NCBI RefSeq assembly: GCF_025993685.1
Contig: NZ_DAJPEN010000001.1
Span: forward strand, 248,001-312,000
Source of the DNA: Bacteroides mediterraneensis
GTDB lineage: Bacteria; Bacteroidota; Bacteroidia; Bacteroidales; Bacteroidaceae
Length of the DNA stretch: 64,000 nt
Direction of reading: 5' to 3'
The notes under the pieces were generated by a model, which did not search any database, had not been told where the DNA came from, and saw only the letters and a list, made by a program, of their open reading frames with translations. The translations under genes were made by a program, and so were the position numbers. Positions 18,545 to 26,319 of this stretch are shown piece after piece; the first letter of the stretch is position 1; each line of letters opens with the position of its first letter.

Positions 18545-20113
18545 TCAGAACATGAACGCGATGGAGGCTCCGAAAGTAAAGTTATGCATCGGTGTCCGTT
18601 TGCTGTAGGAGCGTGCTTCGCGGTTTCCTTCTTCATCCACCCAGGTATTTTTCAGGTCATAGGTCAGCCGGGGAGAGGCAAAGTCATAGTCGCAATACAG
18701 GCGCAGGGCAGCATCCTCTTTGTAACGGTAGGTGAGGGAAATGCCCGTGCCCAGCTTGAACGTGGAACTTTTCCGGATGTGCAGAAACTCTTCATCCACA
18801 AACGTGCTGCGTAGCAGTTCGTGGGTGGTCAGGTCTTCCTGTTGGAGATAATATTCCACATCTTCCTTGTAGAACTGGTTGTAGGCTTCCTGGCTGACTT
18901 TTTGCCGGTCGAAGATATCAGGGTTGATGCGGGAGAGGGAATTCAGGGTAAAGTCGGCATTCAGTCGCCGGCCGACCAGCAGTTTGCCGCCCAGCTGGAA
19001 GTGGCGGTTCAAAGGGTATGAGAAATAGGCCCCTAAGTCGATGTCGCACATTCCCAGATGGTCCGATTCCAGTCCGTCGAGCAGGAACATGTTGACCGGA
19101 GCTCCTTCCTGCAAGTCGTTGTCCAGGTCGAAATGCCGTTTGTTCTCTTCCGGGATATCGGCTATCACCGGCAAGGTGGACACTTTCAGGCGGCCTCCCA
19201 CTCCGAAGTAGGTATTGAAAAAATAAGCTCCTTCCACACTGACTACCGTGGCGGTCCCTGTCCGCAGGCGCATGCCCAGAGGGGAACCGTGTTCCTTGTC
19301 ATATAATTCGGCAGTACGCAGGCTGGAGGGTCCCGTCGCAAATCCCATGTTGAAGCTCAAAAAGGAAGGTGCCTCATAACGGTTGTAGCTTGTATCATCT
19401 GGCCGTGTGTCCTTATGCTTGAAAATCAGGTCGGAAAAGAAATATCCCAGGTCGGTAGAAATCATACCGATACCGGCTCCCACCAGTACGTCGCCAATCC
19501 AGTGGCGGTTGTTCAGCTGTCGGGTCACTCCGGTCAGTCCGGCCAACGTATATCCGCCGATGCTATACCACGGACTGAGCATGCCATATTCCTTGTGCAG
19601 AATGGTGGCACACATAAAGGCGGTGGCGGTATGCCCCGAGGGAAATGAATTGTTTGAGGAATTGTCCGGACGTACTTCCTTGGTAGTATATTTCAAGGTA
19701 TTCACAAATCCGGCCATGAGAGCCGCCGAAAATACATTGCTGACGGTCAGTTCTTTCCACGAGCTGCGTCCTTCCACCCCCGCCAGTTTCATTCCCCATG
19801 TGGCTGCCAGAGGGAGATATTGCGTATAGTTGTCGTATTTTTGGTGGAAGTTGGGTTCGAAACGGTTGCGCAGGGTGCGGAAATTCTTGTTTTCTCCTTT
19901 TACAATCAGCCCGGAAGCGATGAATGGAATACCCATGTATGAGAAGTTCCTGCGAAAATGGTCTTTCGCTTTGGGAACAGAGTATTTTCCTTCCGGTGAG
20001 ATGGAAAGAAGAGAGTCCTTGGTCGGGTAGGCAGTGCCGTCCGGCAGGCGGGCGTGCAGGGACGAAACAATCAGAGGGAGGATGGAAAGAAATAACAAGA
20101 CACGGATTTTCAT
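18545..20113 (-). CDS. PAP2-family phosphatase with probable outer-membrane barrel domain
   Basis: A 522-residue exported protein (signal peptide about residues 1-21). Residues of roughly 70-220 carry the PAP2 motifs: K and RP in KEVRPDNSSNN, PSGH in FPSGHTATAF, and the third motif TRQLNNRHWIGD with the catalytic His. From about 250 to the C-terminal Phe the sequence alternates like beta strands, with a barrel-type last strand (FTFGASIAFMF). Phosphatases of this family act on lipid phosphates, for example lipid A, undecaprenyl-PP or phosphatidylglycerol-P. Which of these applies cannot be read here. A periplasm-facing outer-membrane enzyme is inference. Confidence 0.85.
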   Translation of the reverse strand: MKIRVLLFLSILPLIVSSLHARLPDGTAYPTKDSLLSISPEGKYSVPKAKDHFRRNFSYMGIPFIASGLIVKGENKNFRTLRNRFEPNFHQKYDNYTQYLPLAATWGMKLAGVEGRSSWKELTVSNVFSAALMAGFVNTLKYTTKEVRPDNSSNNSFPSGHTATAFMCATILHKEYGMLSPWYSIGGYTLAGLTGVTRQLNNRHWIGDVLVGAGIGMISTDLGYFFSDLIFKHKDTRPDDTSYNRYEAPSFLSFNMGFATGPSSLRTAELYDKEHGSPLGMRLRTGTATVVSVEGAYFFNTYFGVGGRLKVSTLPVIADIPEENKRHFDLDNDLQEGAPVNMFLLDGLESDHLGMCDIDLGAYFSYPLNRHFQLGGKLLVGRRLNADFTLNSLSRINPDIFDRQKVSQEAYNQFYKEDVEYYLQQEDLTTHELLRSTFVDEEFLHIRKSSTFKLGTGISLTYRYKEDAALRLYCDYDFASPRLTYDLKNTWVDEEGNREARSYSKRTPMHNFTFGASIAFMF

Positions 20114-20151
20114 TGCGGTTCAGAAATTAAAAAATACATAGTGGGAGACCG

Positions 20152-20159
20152 CAAAGATA
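20152..20159 (-). promoter_or_regulatory. -7 element for the PAP2 gene
   Basis: The minus strand reads TATCTTTG (TAnnTTTG) 38 bases before the start codon. No -33 is recognisable. Confidence 0.5.
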
Positions 20160-20310
20160 GTGCTTTAGGAAGAGATACAGAAGAATGTCTGATGTACATG
20201 GGGGTTTGCTATTTTGTTGATAATCAGATTGTATTTTATTTTTCTCATGTACAAATCCGACGGTAGGTGGGAATTTCCTTCCGGAGGAAGCGAAATGCTG
20301 GAAGTACATA

Positions 20311-20343
20311 AAAAAAGGAGGCCGATTTATAGCCTCCTTTTTT
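20311..20343 (-). terminator. Terminator of mdh
   Basis: AAAAAAGGAGGC at 20311-20322 pairs perfectly with 20332-20343 around a 9-nt loop. It has a U-run on either strand and lies 20 bp beyond the mdh stop. Confidence 0.92.
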
Positions 20344-20362
20344 ATATCAATGGAATATCCGA

Positions 20363-21364
20363 TTATTTGATGTTCGGGTTCAGTTTGTTCCATTCAGAGA
20401 TAGCAGGAAGAACGCCCATAGCGATTACTTCGTCACGCAATTCGCACAGGTGAGCATAGCTCTTGTCCAAAGCAGCCTGTTCTTCAGCTGTACCGTTCAA
20501 TGCAGCGCAGTGGCAACCGTCAGCTGTGATTGAAGTTTCCCAAGCCATCATGATGTGATCGTACTTATCGTTTGAGATATAAGTACCAGCCGGCCAACGG
20601 AAGGCTTTGCCACCCATAGCAGCGCCAATCATTTCGATAGAAACGTATGCCGGGCTCTGGAATGAAGAACGGCCACGCAAGTTGATGATGTTGGCACCAC
20701 CTTTTGTTACTTTCTGCTGGATTTCAGCCCACTGTTCTTTAGTCAGAGCGTCAGTACCGATCATGTCGATCAACGGTTTGCCGTTTACTTTTGCAGTTGA
20801 AGCAAATACAGCCATCTGTTCGCCGTGGCCACCGTAAGTACGGCAGTTTTCAACAGCGTCCATAGATACGCCGAAGTGTTTAGCCAATTCGCTGCGCAGA
20901 CGAGTAGAGTCGAGAGCGGCCAAGGTAGTAACCTGGCTCGGTTTCAAACCAGAGTACAACAAAGTAATCAAACCAGTGATATCAGCCGGGTTGAAGATTA
21001 CCACGATGTGTTTTACATCCGGACAGTACTGTTTTACGTTCTTACCGAATTCTTCAGCGATGGCAGCGTTACCTTTCAACAGGTCTTCACGAGTCATACC
21101 AGCTTTACGGGCAGCACCACCTGAGTTTACGATATATTTAGCACCAGTCAGCGCTTCTTTGATATCTGAAGTGAAAGTGACATTCACACCTTCGAAACCG
21201 CAGTGGAACAATTCTTCAGCAACACCTTCCAAACCTGGAGCGTACGGGTCGTACAAACAGATGTTAGGAGTTAAGCCCATCATGATAGCAGTCTGAGCCA
21301 TGTTAGAACCGATCATACCGGCAGCACCAACAATGGTAAGTTTTTCGTTTGTTACAAATTCCAT
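20363..21364 (-). CDS. mdh: Malate dehydrogenase
   Basis: Oxidises malate to oxaloacetate with NAD; in Bacteroides it mainly runs in reverse on the fumarate/succinate branch. The 333-residue LDH/MDH-fold protein begins with the nucleotide-binding loop GAAGMIGSN. It has the substrate-binding AARKAGMTREDLL region and the catalytic YGGHGEQM segment (His). It is a single-gene unit with its own -7 element upstream (21424-21431) and a strong terminator downstream. Codon use is that of a highly expressed gene. Confidence 0.95.
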   Translation of the reverse strand: MEFVTNEKLTIVGAAGMIGSNMAQTAIMMGLTPNICLYDPYAPGLEGVAEELFHCGFEGVNVTFTSDIKEALTGAKYIVNSGGAARKAGMTREDLLKGNAAIAEEFGKNVKQYCPDVKHIVVIFNPADITGLITLLYSGLKPSQVTTLAALDSTRLRSELAKHFGVSMDAVENCRTYGGHGEQMAVFASTAKVNGKPLIDMIGTDALTKEQWAEIQQKVTKGGANIINLRGRSSFQSPAYVSIEMIGAAMGGKAFRWPAGTYISNDKYDHIMMAWETSITADGCHCAALNGTAEEQAALDKSYAHLCELRDEVIAMGVLPAISEWNKLNPNIK

Positions 21365-21423
21365 AATTCTTATGTATTTAAGTTATGTATAAAAGTGTAT
21401 AGTCTTTGTTTTTTCTTTCGATG

Positions 21424-21431
21424 CAAAGATA
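21424..21431 (-). promoter_or_regulatory. -7 element for mdh
   Basis: The minus strand reads TATCTTTG about 60 bases before the mdh start codon. No -33 match is clear. Confidence 0.5.
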
Positions 21432-21656
21432 GGAAAGTTCTCATTGAAAAACGAATCTTTGTTCCGGGAAAAATGGGGGCGGAAGAAAGTATTTCCGGCA
21501 ATTACGGAAAAATTTCACTATTTTTAGAAGTCGCACCCTGATTTTGCAAAGAGTAGGTTGCATTTTTGTCTTCGGGTGCATCTGCTCTGTCCTTTTCTTT
21601 TTTCTCTGGAGGTTTTATGGGGATTTTCAAGGTGTTTAATTCGAAACTATCCGGCA

Positions 21657-21752
21657 ATTTCTCTGTCCCACACTGTGGGATACAAAAACCACACTGTGGG
21701 ATACATATTTCACAGTGTGGAATATAAAAACCACACTGTGGGACAGAGAATA
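21657..21752. repeat. Phased palindrome array, copy 1
   Basis: Four copies of the 9-bp palindrome CACA(C/G)TGTG stand at 21669, 21690, 21711 and 21732, a constant 21-bp period with 12-bp spacers. The array is bounded by inverted ends (TTCTCTGTCC on the left, GGACAGAGAA on the right), each 10 bp from the outer core, so the whole 92 bp is symmetric. The first two spacers (GGATACAAAAAC, GGATACATATTT) are identical in the second copy at 59.2 kb. The function is unknown. The spacing equals two helical turns, which would put all cores on one face of the DNA. Confidence 0.9.
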
Positions 21753-21831
21753 TGAAAGGCCGGAAGAAATTAGGAATAAGGCGATTTGGAAGAATCGTTG
21801 GTCATTCTTTCAATTCTGCATTGGAAACTCA

Positions 21832-21861
21832 TTGTGGTTTCTGAAATATTCCATATTTTTG
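21832..21861 (+). promoter_or_regulatory. Promoter of the PLD-type gene
   Basis: TTG at 21832-21834, a 19-bp spacer and TATTTTTG at 21854-21861 form a good Bacteroides promoter. Transcription would begin at about 21867, so translation probably starts at one of the ATGs just downstream (21873 or 21882). Confidence 0.65.
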
Positions 21862-21866
21862 CCCCA

Positions 21867-23165
21867 ATGACCATGAAGAAGATGAATTTGAAACTGTATA
21901 TATTATGGTGGATGCTGGCCGTATGCTGTATCTTTCCGCTGGAGGCACAGGAACAGGAGGAACCTGCCTTTCAAGAAGAAACGGATACAGCCGATGTGTA
22001 TCTGCCGGCTGATTCCTTGTTTGCCCGTTTCCTGGAAAAGAAGCATATTCCGGTGACTTCATGTAACCGTATGACACTGCTGAAGAGTGGCCGCAGCAAG
22101 TTTGAGCATTTGTTTGAAGACATCAAGAAGGCCGAAAAATACATCCATCTGGAGTATTTTAATTTCCGGAGCGATTCCATTGCCAAGGAATTGTTCACCT
22201 TGCTGGCAGAGAAGGCAAAGGAAGGTGTGACGATAAAGGCACTCTTTGACGATTTCGGCAACCTGTCGAACAGCCGTCCGTTGCGGAAAGAACATTTGAA
22301 GATGCTGGCAGACAGAGGCATTGAAATGGCCCGTTTCAGTCCCATCCGTTTCCCTTATATCAACCATGTGTTTTGCCGTGACCATCAGAAGATTGTGGTC
22401 ATCGACGGGAAAGTGGGCTATACGGGCGGAATGAACATTGCCGACTATTATATCAACGGACTGCCGGAAATCGGTCCGTGGCGCGACATGCATATCCGCA
22501 TAGAAGGTCCAGCCGTGAAGTATCTGGAAGAAGCGTTTCTGGGGGTATGGAACAAGGAAACGCATGAAGAGCTGCAAGAAATGCCGGTGGTGCCGGACAG
22601 TTTTTGTGTGGGCTCCGGAAGGAGAGTCGCCATCGTGCAGCGTATTCCGAGGGTGTGTCCGGAAATCATGCGGGAGGCTTACATTGCTGCCTTGGATGCG
22701 GCGGAGCATAAGGTGCAGATAATCAATCCTTATTTTACGCCTACCCGTCAGGTGAGAAAGGCCATCAAGCGGGCGGCCAAGCGTGGGGTACGGGTGGAAA
22801 TCATGATTCCCGGCAAATCGGACATTCCCTTTACGCCCGATGCAGGTTTTTATATTGCCAACAAGCTCCGTAAGGCCGGGGCGCATATTTATGTGTTCAA
22901 CGGGGGATTCCATCATTCGAAAATCATGATGGTGGACGAGCGTTTCTGTACGGTGGGCAGCACCAACCTGAACAGCCGGAGCCTGCGCTATGATTATGAA
23001 ATCAATGCGTTTATCCTGGACCTGCCTACTACGGCCGAACTGGGAGAGGTCTTCAGCAACGACAAGCTCAACAGTACGGTCATGACGCGTGAGGAGTACA
23101 AGAAACGCGGTGTGTGGCGACGCTTTGTCGGCTGGTTCGCACATTTGTTTACTCCGGTTATATAA
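21867..23165 (+). CDS. Phospholipase D family protein, cardiolipin-synthase-like
   Basis: A protein of about 430 residues with two HKD motifs: HQKIVVIDG in the first half and HHSKIMMVDE in the second, each followed by the GGMN or GSTNLNSRS strand typical of bacterial cardiolipin synthases. Instead of two transmembrane helices it has one signal-like hydrophobic segment (LYILWWMLAVCCIF). The start may be the ATG at 21867, 21873 or 21882; the promoter position favours the later ones, and the frame upstream to 21786 is unlikely. It probably joins or exchanges phosphatidyl groups in envelope phospholipids. Cls identity is inferred. Confidence 0.87.
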   Translation: MTMKKMNLKLYILWWMLAVCCIFPLEAQEQEEPAFQEETDTADVYLPADSLFARFLEKKHIPVTSCNRMTLLKSGRSKFEHLFEDIKKAEKYIHLEYFNFRSDSIAKELFTLLAEKAKEGVTIKALFDDFGNLSNSRPLRKEHLKMLADRGIEMARFSPIRFPYINHVFCRDHQKIVVIDGKVGYTGGMNIADYYINGLPEIGPWRDMHIRIEGPAVKYLEEAFLGVWNKETHEELQEMPVVPDSFCVGSGRRVAIVQRIPRVCPEIMREAYIAALDAAEHKVQIINPYFTPTRQVRKAIKRAAKRGVRVEIMIPGKSDIPFTPDAGFYIANKLRKAGAHIYVFNGGFHHSKIMMVDERFCTVGSTNLNSRSLRYDYEINAFILDLPTTAELGEVFSNDKLNSTVMTREEYKKRGVWRRFVGWFAHLFTPVI

Positions 23166-23205
23166 TAATAAGGGAGAATATACCCTGAAACTACGATTTT
23201 TTTCT

Positions 23206-23213
23206 TATTTTTG
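23206..23213 (+). promoter_or_regulatory. -7 element for holB
   Basis: TATTTTTG lies 57 bp before the holB start, in the 105-bp gap after the PLD gene. No clear -33. Confidence 0.45.
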
Positions 23214-23270
23214 TCCGATTATATGGGAATAATAGCCCTGAAAAGAACCTGATTTTTTAACTGGAACCGC

Positions 23271-24401
23271 ATGTCGTTTTTTAAGGATGTAATCGGACAA
23301 GATGAAGTGAAACAGCTTCTCATCCACAACGTTCGGAGTGGAAAGATGCCTCATGCCCTGTTGCTTACGGGACCTGCCGGTAGTGGCAAACTGCCGCTGG
23401 CACTGGCGGTGTCGCGCTATCTGCTTTGTCGTCATCCGGGAGAGGACGATGCGTGTGGGCAATGCAGTTCGTGCAAGATGATGGACCATCTGGCGCATCC
23501 CGACATGCACTTTGCCTTTCCGGTGGTGAAAAAGAAGGCGGGACGCGACGTGGTGTGCGATGAGTTCCTGCCTCAGTGGCGTGAGATGCTGGAGCGGAAT
23601 CCGTATGCCGACCTTCAGGAATGGATGCGGATGATGGATGCCGGCAACCAGCAGCCGCAGATTTACGTGCGCGAAAGCGACGAGATTCAGCGTAAGCTGT
23701 CCCTGAAGGCCAGTCAGGGCGGATATAAGGTGATGCTCATCTGGCTGCCGGAGAAAATGAATGTGGAGTGTGCGAACAAGTTGCTGAAGCTGCTGGAAGA
23801 ACCTCCTTTGAAGACGGTATTCCTGCTGGTCAGCGAAGAGCCCGACTTGCTGCTGCCCACTATTTTGAGCCGGACGCAGCGCATCCACCTGAAACCTCTG
23901 TCCGAAGCGGATATTGAACGCTATCTGAAGGAACGGTATATGCTGCCGGAGGAAGATGCCCTTGACATAGCACACCGTTCGGCGGGAAGCCTGTTGAGGG
24001 CGGTGGAAAACGTGCATCTGGGTGAAGAGAACAGACTCTGTTTTGAACTTTTCGTGAACCTGATGCGTACGGCTTACAAGCGTGACATCCGTAGCCTGAG
24101 AGCCTGGAGCGAGCAGGTGGCCGGGATGGGACGTGAGCGCCAGAAGAATCTGCTGGAATATTGCCAGCGGATGGTGCGCGAGAATTTCATCTGCAACTTC
24201 CGACAGCCGGATATGGTGTACCTGAGTCCGGAAGAGATGCAGTTTGCCACCCGTTTTGCACCTTACATCAACGAGCGGAACATCTTTTCGGTGACTGGGC
24301 TGCTGGAAGAGGCACAGCTCCACATCGAGCAGAACGTCAATCCGAAGATGGTCTTTTTTGACATGGCATTGAGAATGATTGTAGAAATGAAACAACAATA
24401 A
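23271..24401 (+). CDS. holB: DNA polymerase III delta-prime subunit
   Basis: A clamp-loader subunit, 376 residues, with an AAA+ fold. The P-loop GPAGSGKLPLA lacks the usual Thr/Ser after the Lys, as expected for delta-prime, which does not hydrolyse ATP. The zinc-binding cysteines (CGQCSSC) and the sensor motif SRTQRI are visible. Six bases separate it from the PSP1 gene. The order holB, PSP1-domain gene, gldH recalls other Bacteroidetes. Confidence 0.92.
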   Translation: MSFFKDVIGQDEVKQLLIHNVRSGKMPHALLLTGPAGSGKLPLALAVSRYLLCRHPGEDDACGQCSSCKMMDHLAHPDMHFAFPVVKKKAGRDVVCDEFLPQWREMLERNPYADLQEWMRMMDAGNQQPQIYVRESDEIQRKLSLKASQGGYKVMLIWLPEKMNVECANKLLKLLEEPPLKTVFLLVSEEPDLLLPTILSRTQRIHLKPLSEADIERYLKERYMLPEEDALDIAHRSAGSLLRAVENVHLGEENRLCFELFVNLMRTAYKRDIRSLRAWSEQVAGMGRERQKNLLEYCQRMVRENFICNFRQPDMVYLSPEEMQFATRFAPYINERNIFSVTGLLEEAQLHIEQNVNPKMVFFDMALRMIVEMKQQ

Positions 24402-24407
24402 CAATAT

Positions 24408-25802
24408 ATGGACGATTTTAAGCTTAAAAACGGAAGCGGCCGACTCTGTTGTGGAGGCTGCGGACGACAGAATAATAAACTGAACACTTACGACTGGCTG
24501 GCCGATATCCCGGGCAATGGAGAAGAGCAGGATATGGTGGAAGTACAGTTCAAGAATACACGGAAAGGCTATTACAAGAACAGCAACGGCTTGCACCTGG
24601 TGAAAGGGGACATCGTGGCGGTAGAGGCCAGTCCGGGCCACGATATCGGTACGGTGACACTGACGGGGCGGCTGGTGCCGTTGCAGATGCGGAAAGCCAA
24701 CCTGAAACCGGATGCGGAAATCCGACGCATCTACCGGAAGGTGAAACCGGTGGACATGGAGAAATACGAAGAGGCCAAGTCGCGCGAACACGACACCATG
24801 ATTCGTTCCCGCAAGATTGCGGAGAGCCTTGGACTTCAGATGAAAATCGGTGACGTGGAATATCAGGGTGACGGCAACAAGGCCATTTTCTATTACATTG
24901 CCGATGAACGTGTGGATTTCCGTCAGCTGATTAAGGTGCTGGCCGAAACGTTCCGGGTGCGAATCGAGATGAAACAGATTGGTGCCCGTCAGGAAGCCGG
25001 ACGCATCGGAGGAATCGGGCCTTGCGGACGGGAACTGTGTTGCGCTACGTGGATGACGAACTTTGTGTCTGTGTCTACCAGTGCCGCACGTTTCCAGGAC
25101 ATTTCACTGAATCCGCAGAAGCTGGCCGGACAGTGTGCCAAGCTGAAGTGTTGCCTGAATTACGAGGTGGATGCGTATGTGGAATGTCAGAAGCGTCTGC
25201 CTAGCAAGGAAATTACACTTGAAACGCTGGACAATGTGTATTATTATTTCAAGGCGGATATCCTGAAAGGAACCATCACGTACAGCACGGACAAGAGTTT
25301 CCTGGCCAACGAAGTGACCATTTCTGCCCGTCGCGCTTTTGAGGTGTTGAACATGAACAAGCGGGGTGAGAAACCGGAGAAGCTGGATGAAGAAACCTCT
25401 TCCCGTGAACCGCAGCGTTCGAAAGACTTGCTGGAGCAAGAGAGTCTGACACGTTTCGACAAAACGAAGGCTGGACGGAACCGGAAAAAGAAAGCAAAAG
25501 GGGGCGCTCAAGCGGCTAACCAGCCTGCTGCTCCGGCGGAGGCAAACAACAACAGACCGACACCGGAAGCTGGAACGAAAGAACGGGAAAACAGAGGCCC
25601 TCAGGCCCGAAACAACCGTCCGTCCCGCCCGAAAAATAATCCCGTACCTCAGGCGGCTGCGGGAAATGCTCCGCAAGGAGAGGCAAATGCGGGGCAGGAG
25701 CCTCGTCCGAGTCGGAACGGAAGACGAAATTTCCGTCGGAACAACAACAATGAGGGAAATAAACGTCCGGAACGAAATACAAATTCAGATGTACAAGCAT
25801 AA
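24408..25802 (+). CDS. PSP1-domain (RicT/YaaT-like) protein with low-complexity tail
   Basis: 464 residues. The conserved N-terminal part (about 1-320) contains the PSP1 C-terminal domain with cysteine-rich motifs (RLCCGGCGRQ, GIGPCGRELCC, CAKLKCCLNYE). In Firmicutes the RicT relatives form iron-sulfur complexes that influence RNA processing. The last 120 or so residues are a Lys/Arg/Asn/Pro-rich tail with GRRNFRRNNNN-type runs, probably disordered and nucleic-acid binding. The gene overlaps gldH by 14 bp. The exact role in Bacteroidetes is unknown. Confidence 0.88.
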   Translation: MDDFKLKNGSGRLCCGGCGRQNNKLNTYDWLADIPGNGEEQDMVEVQFKNTRKGYYKNSNGLHLVKGDIVAVEASPGHDIGTVTLTGRLVPLQMRKANLKPDAEIRRIYRKVKPVDMEKYEEAKSREHDTMIRSRKIAESLGLQMKIGDVEYQGDGNKAIFYYIADERVDFRQLIKVLAETFRVRIEMKQIGARQEAGRIGGIGPCGRELCCATWMTNFVSVSTSAARFQDISLNPQKLAGQCAKLKCCLNYEVDAYVECQKRLPSKEITLETLDNVYYYFKADILKGTITYSTDKSFLANEVTISARRAFEVLNMNKRGEKPEKLDEETSSREPQRSKDLLEQESLTRFDKTKAGRNRKKKAKGGAQAANQPAAPAEANNNRPTPEAGTKERENRGPQARNNRPSRPKNNPVPQAAAGNAPQGEANAGQEPRPSRNGRRNFRRNNNNEGNKRPERNTNSDVQA

Positions 25803-26319
25803 AAAATGGATAAAGGGCCGAATGGGGTATGCGGGCTTTCTGAGTCTGGTCGTGTGCCTGCTTTCGGCCTGCCATACGAATACGCAGTATCATGTGTACC
25901 AGTCCGTTCCCGGAAGGGAAGGCTGGCAGAGGACGGATTCGGTGGGGTTTGAACTTCCCCCGGAAGTGCCGGCAGGAACTTATCAGATGGAAGTGGGAAT
26001 TCGTCACACGGGAGCCTATCCTTATCGGGATATCTGGTTGTCCGTGACACGGGTGGACGGCGATTCTCTGCCTTCGCATACGGACACTTTACATATTTAT
26101 CTGGCCGATGAGAAAGGACAGTGGCATCACGAAGGGGCTGTCGGCGGATTGTTTCAGACAGCTTATATATGGGATGAGCCGGTGGTATTGACCACAGATT
26201 CCTTGGGACGCAGTTTCCGTATAGCCCATCTGATGCGGAAAAATCCGTTACCGGGTATTTCGGATGTGGGCATCCGGCTATTTTTCCCGGGCCGCGTCGA
26301 TGCGGAGAAACACGAATAG
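25789..26319 (+). CDS. gldH: GldH-like gliding-motility lipoprotein
   Basis: A 176-residue lipoprotein. A hydrophobic stretch ends in the lipobox LLSAC, followed by a GldH-like domain with PAGTYQMEVGIRHT and YPYRDIWLSV segments. GldH is required for gliding in flavobacteria. Non-motile Bacteroides keep it, so here it probably serves an envelope role. I start it at the ATG at 25789 inside the end of the PSP1 gene; an alternative is 25822. Its last 42 bases overlap the convergent rodA gene. Confidence 0.85.
   Translation: MYKHKKWIKGRMGYAGFLSLVVCLLSACHTNTQYHVYQSVPGREGWQRTDSVGFELPPEVPAGTYQMEVGIRHTGAYPYRDIWLSVTRVDGDSLPSHTDTLHIYLADEKGQWHHEGAVGGLFQTAYIWDEPVVLTTDSLGRSFRIAHLMRKNPLPGISDVGIRLFFPGRVDAEKHE

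Larger units (their letters stand above)
21365..21866. other. 502-bp divergent intergenic region mdh / PLD gene
   Basis: It contains the mdh -7 element near its left end, the phased palindrome array (21657-21752) in the middle, and the PLD promoter at its right end. I see no gene in it. Frames that run through the array are open only because the repeat period is a multiple of three. Confidence 0.7.

Noticed and set aside
21657..21752. CRISPR array
   Set aside because: The cores are only 9 bp, the 12-bp spacers are partly identical, the element is symmetric and there are no cas genes.
21558..21755. Reading frame of 65 codons with heptad repeats (HTVGYKN-like) through palindrome array 1; a similar frame crosses array 2
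   Set aside because: The 21-bp period is a multiple of three, so frames through the array stay open and look repetitive. There is no start context, no promoter, and the sequence symmetry explains it.
22059..24791. Long minus-strand frames of 361 and 528 codons opposite the PLD and holB genes
   Set aside because: They are shadows of real plus-strand genes with catalytic motifs and are His/Arg/Gln-rich with no domain sense.
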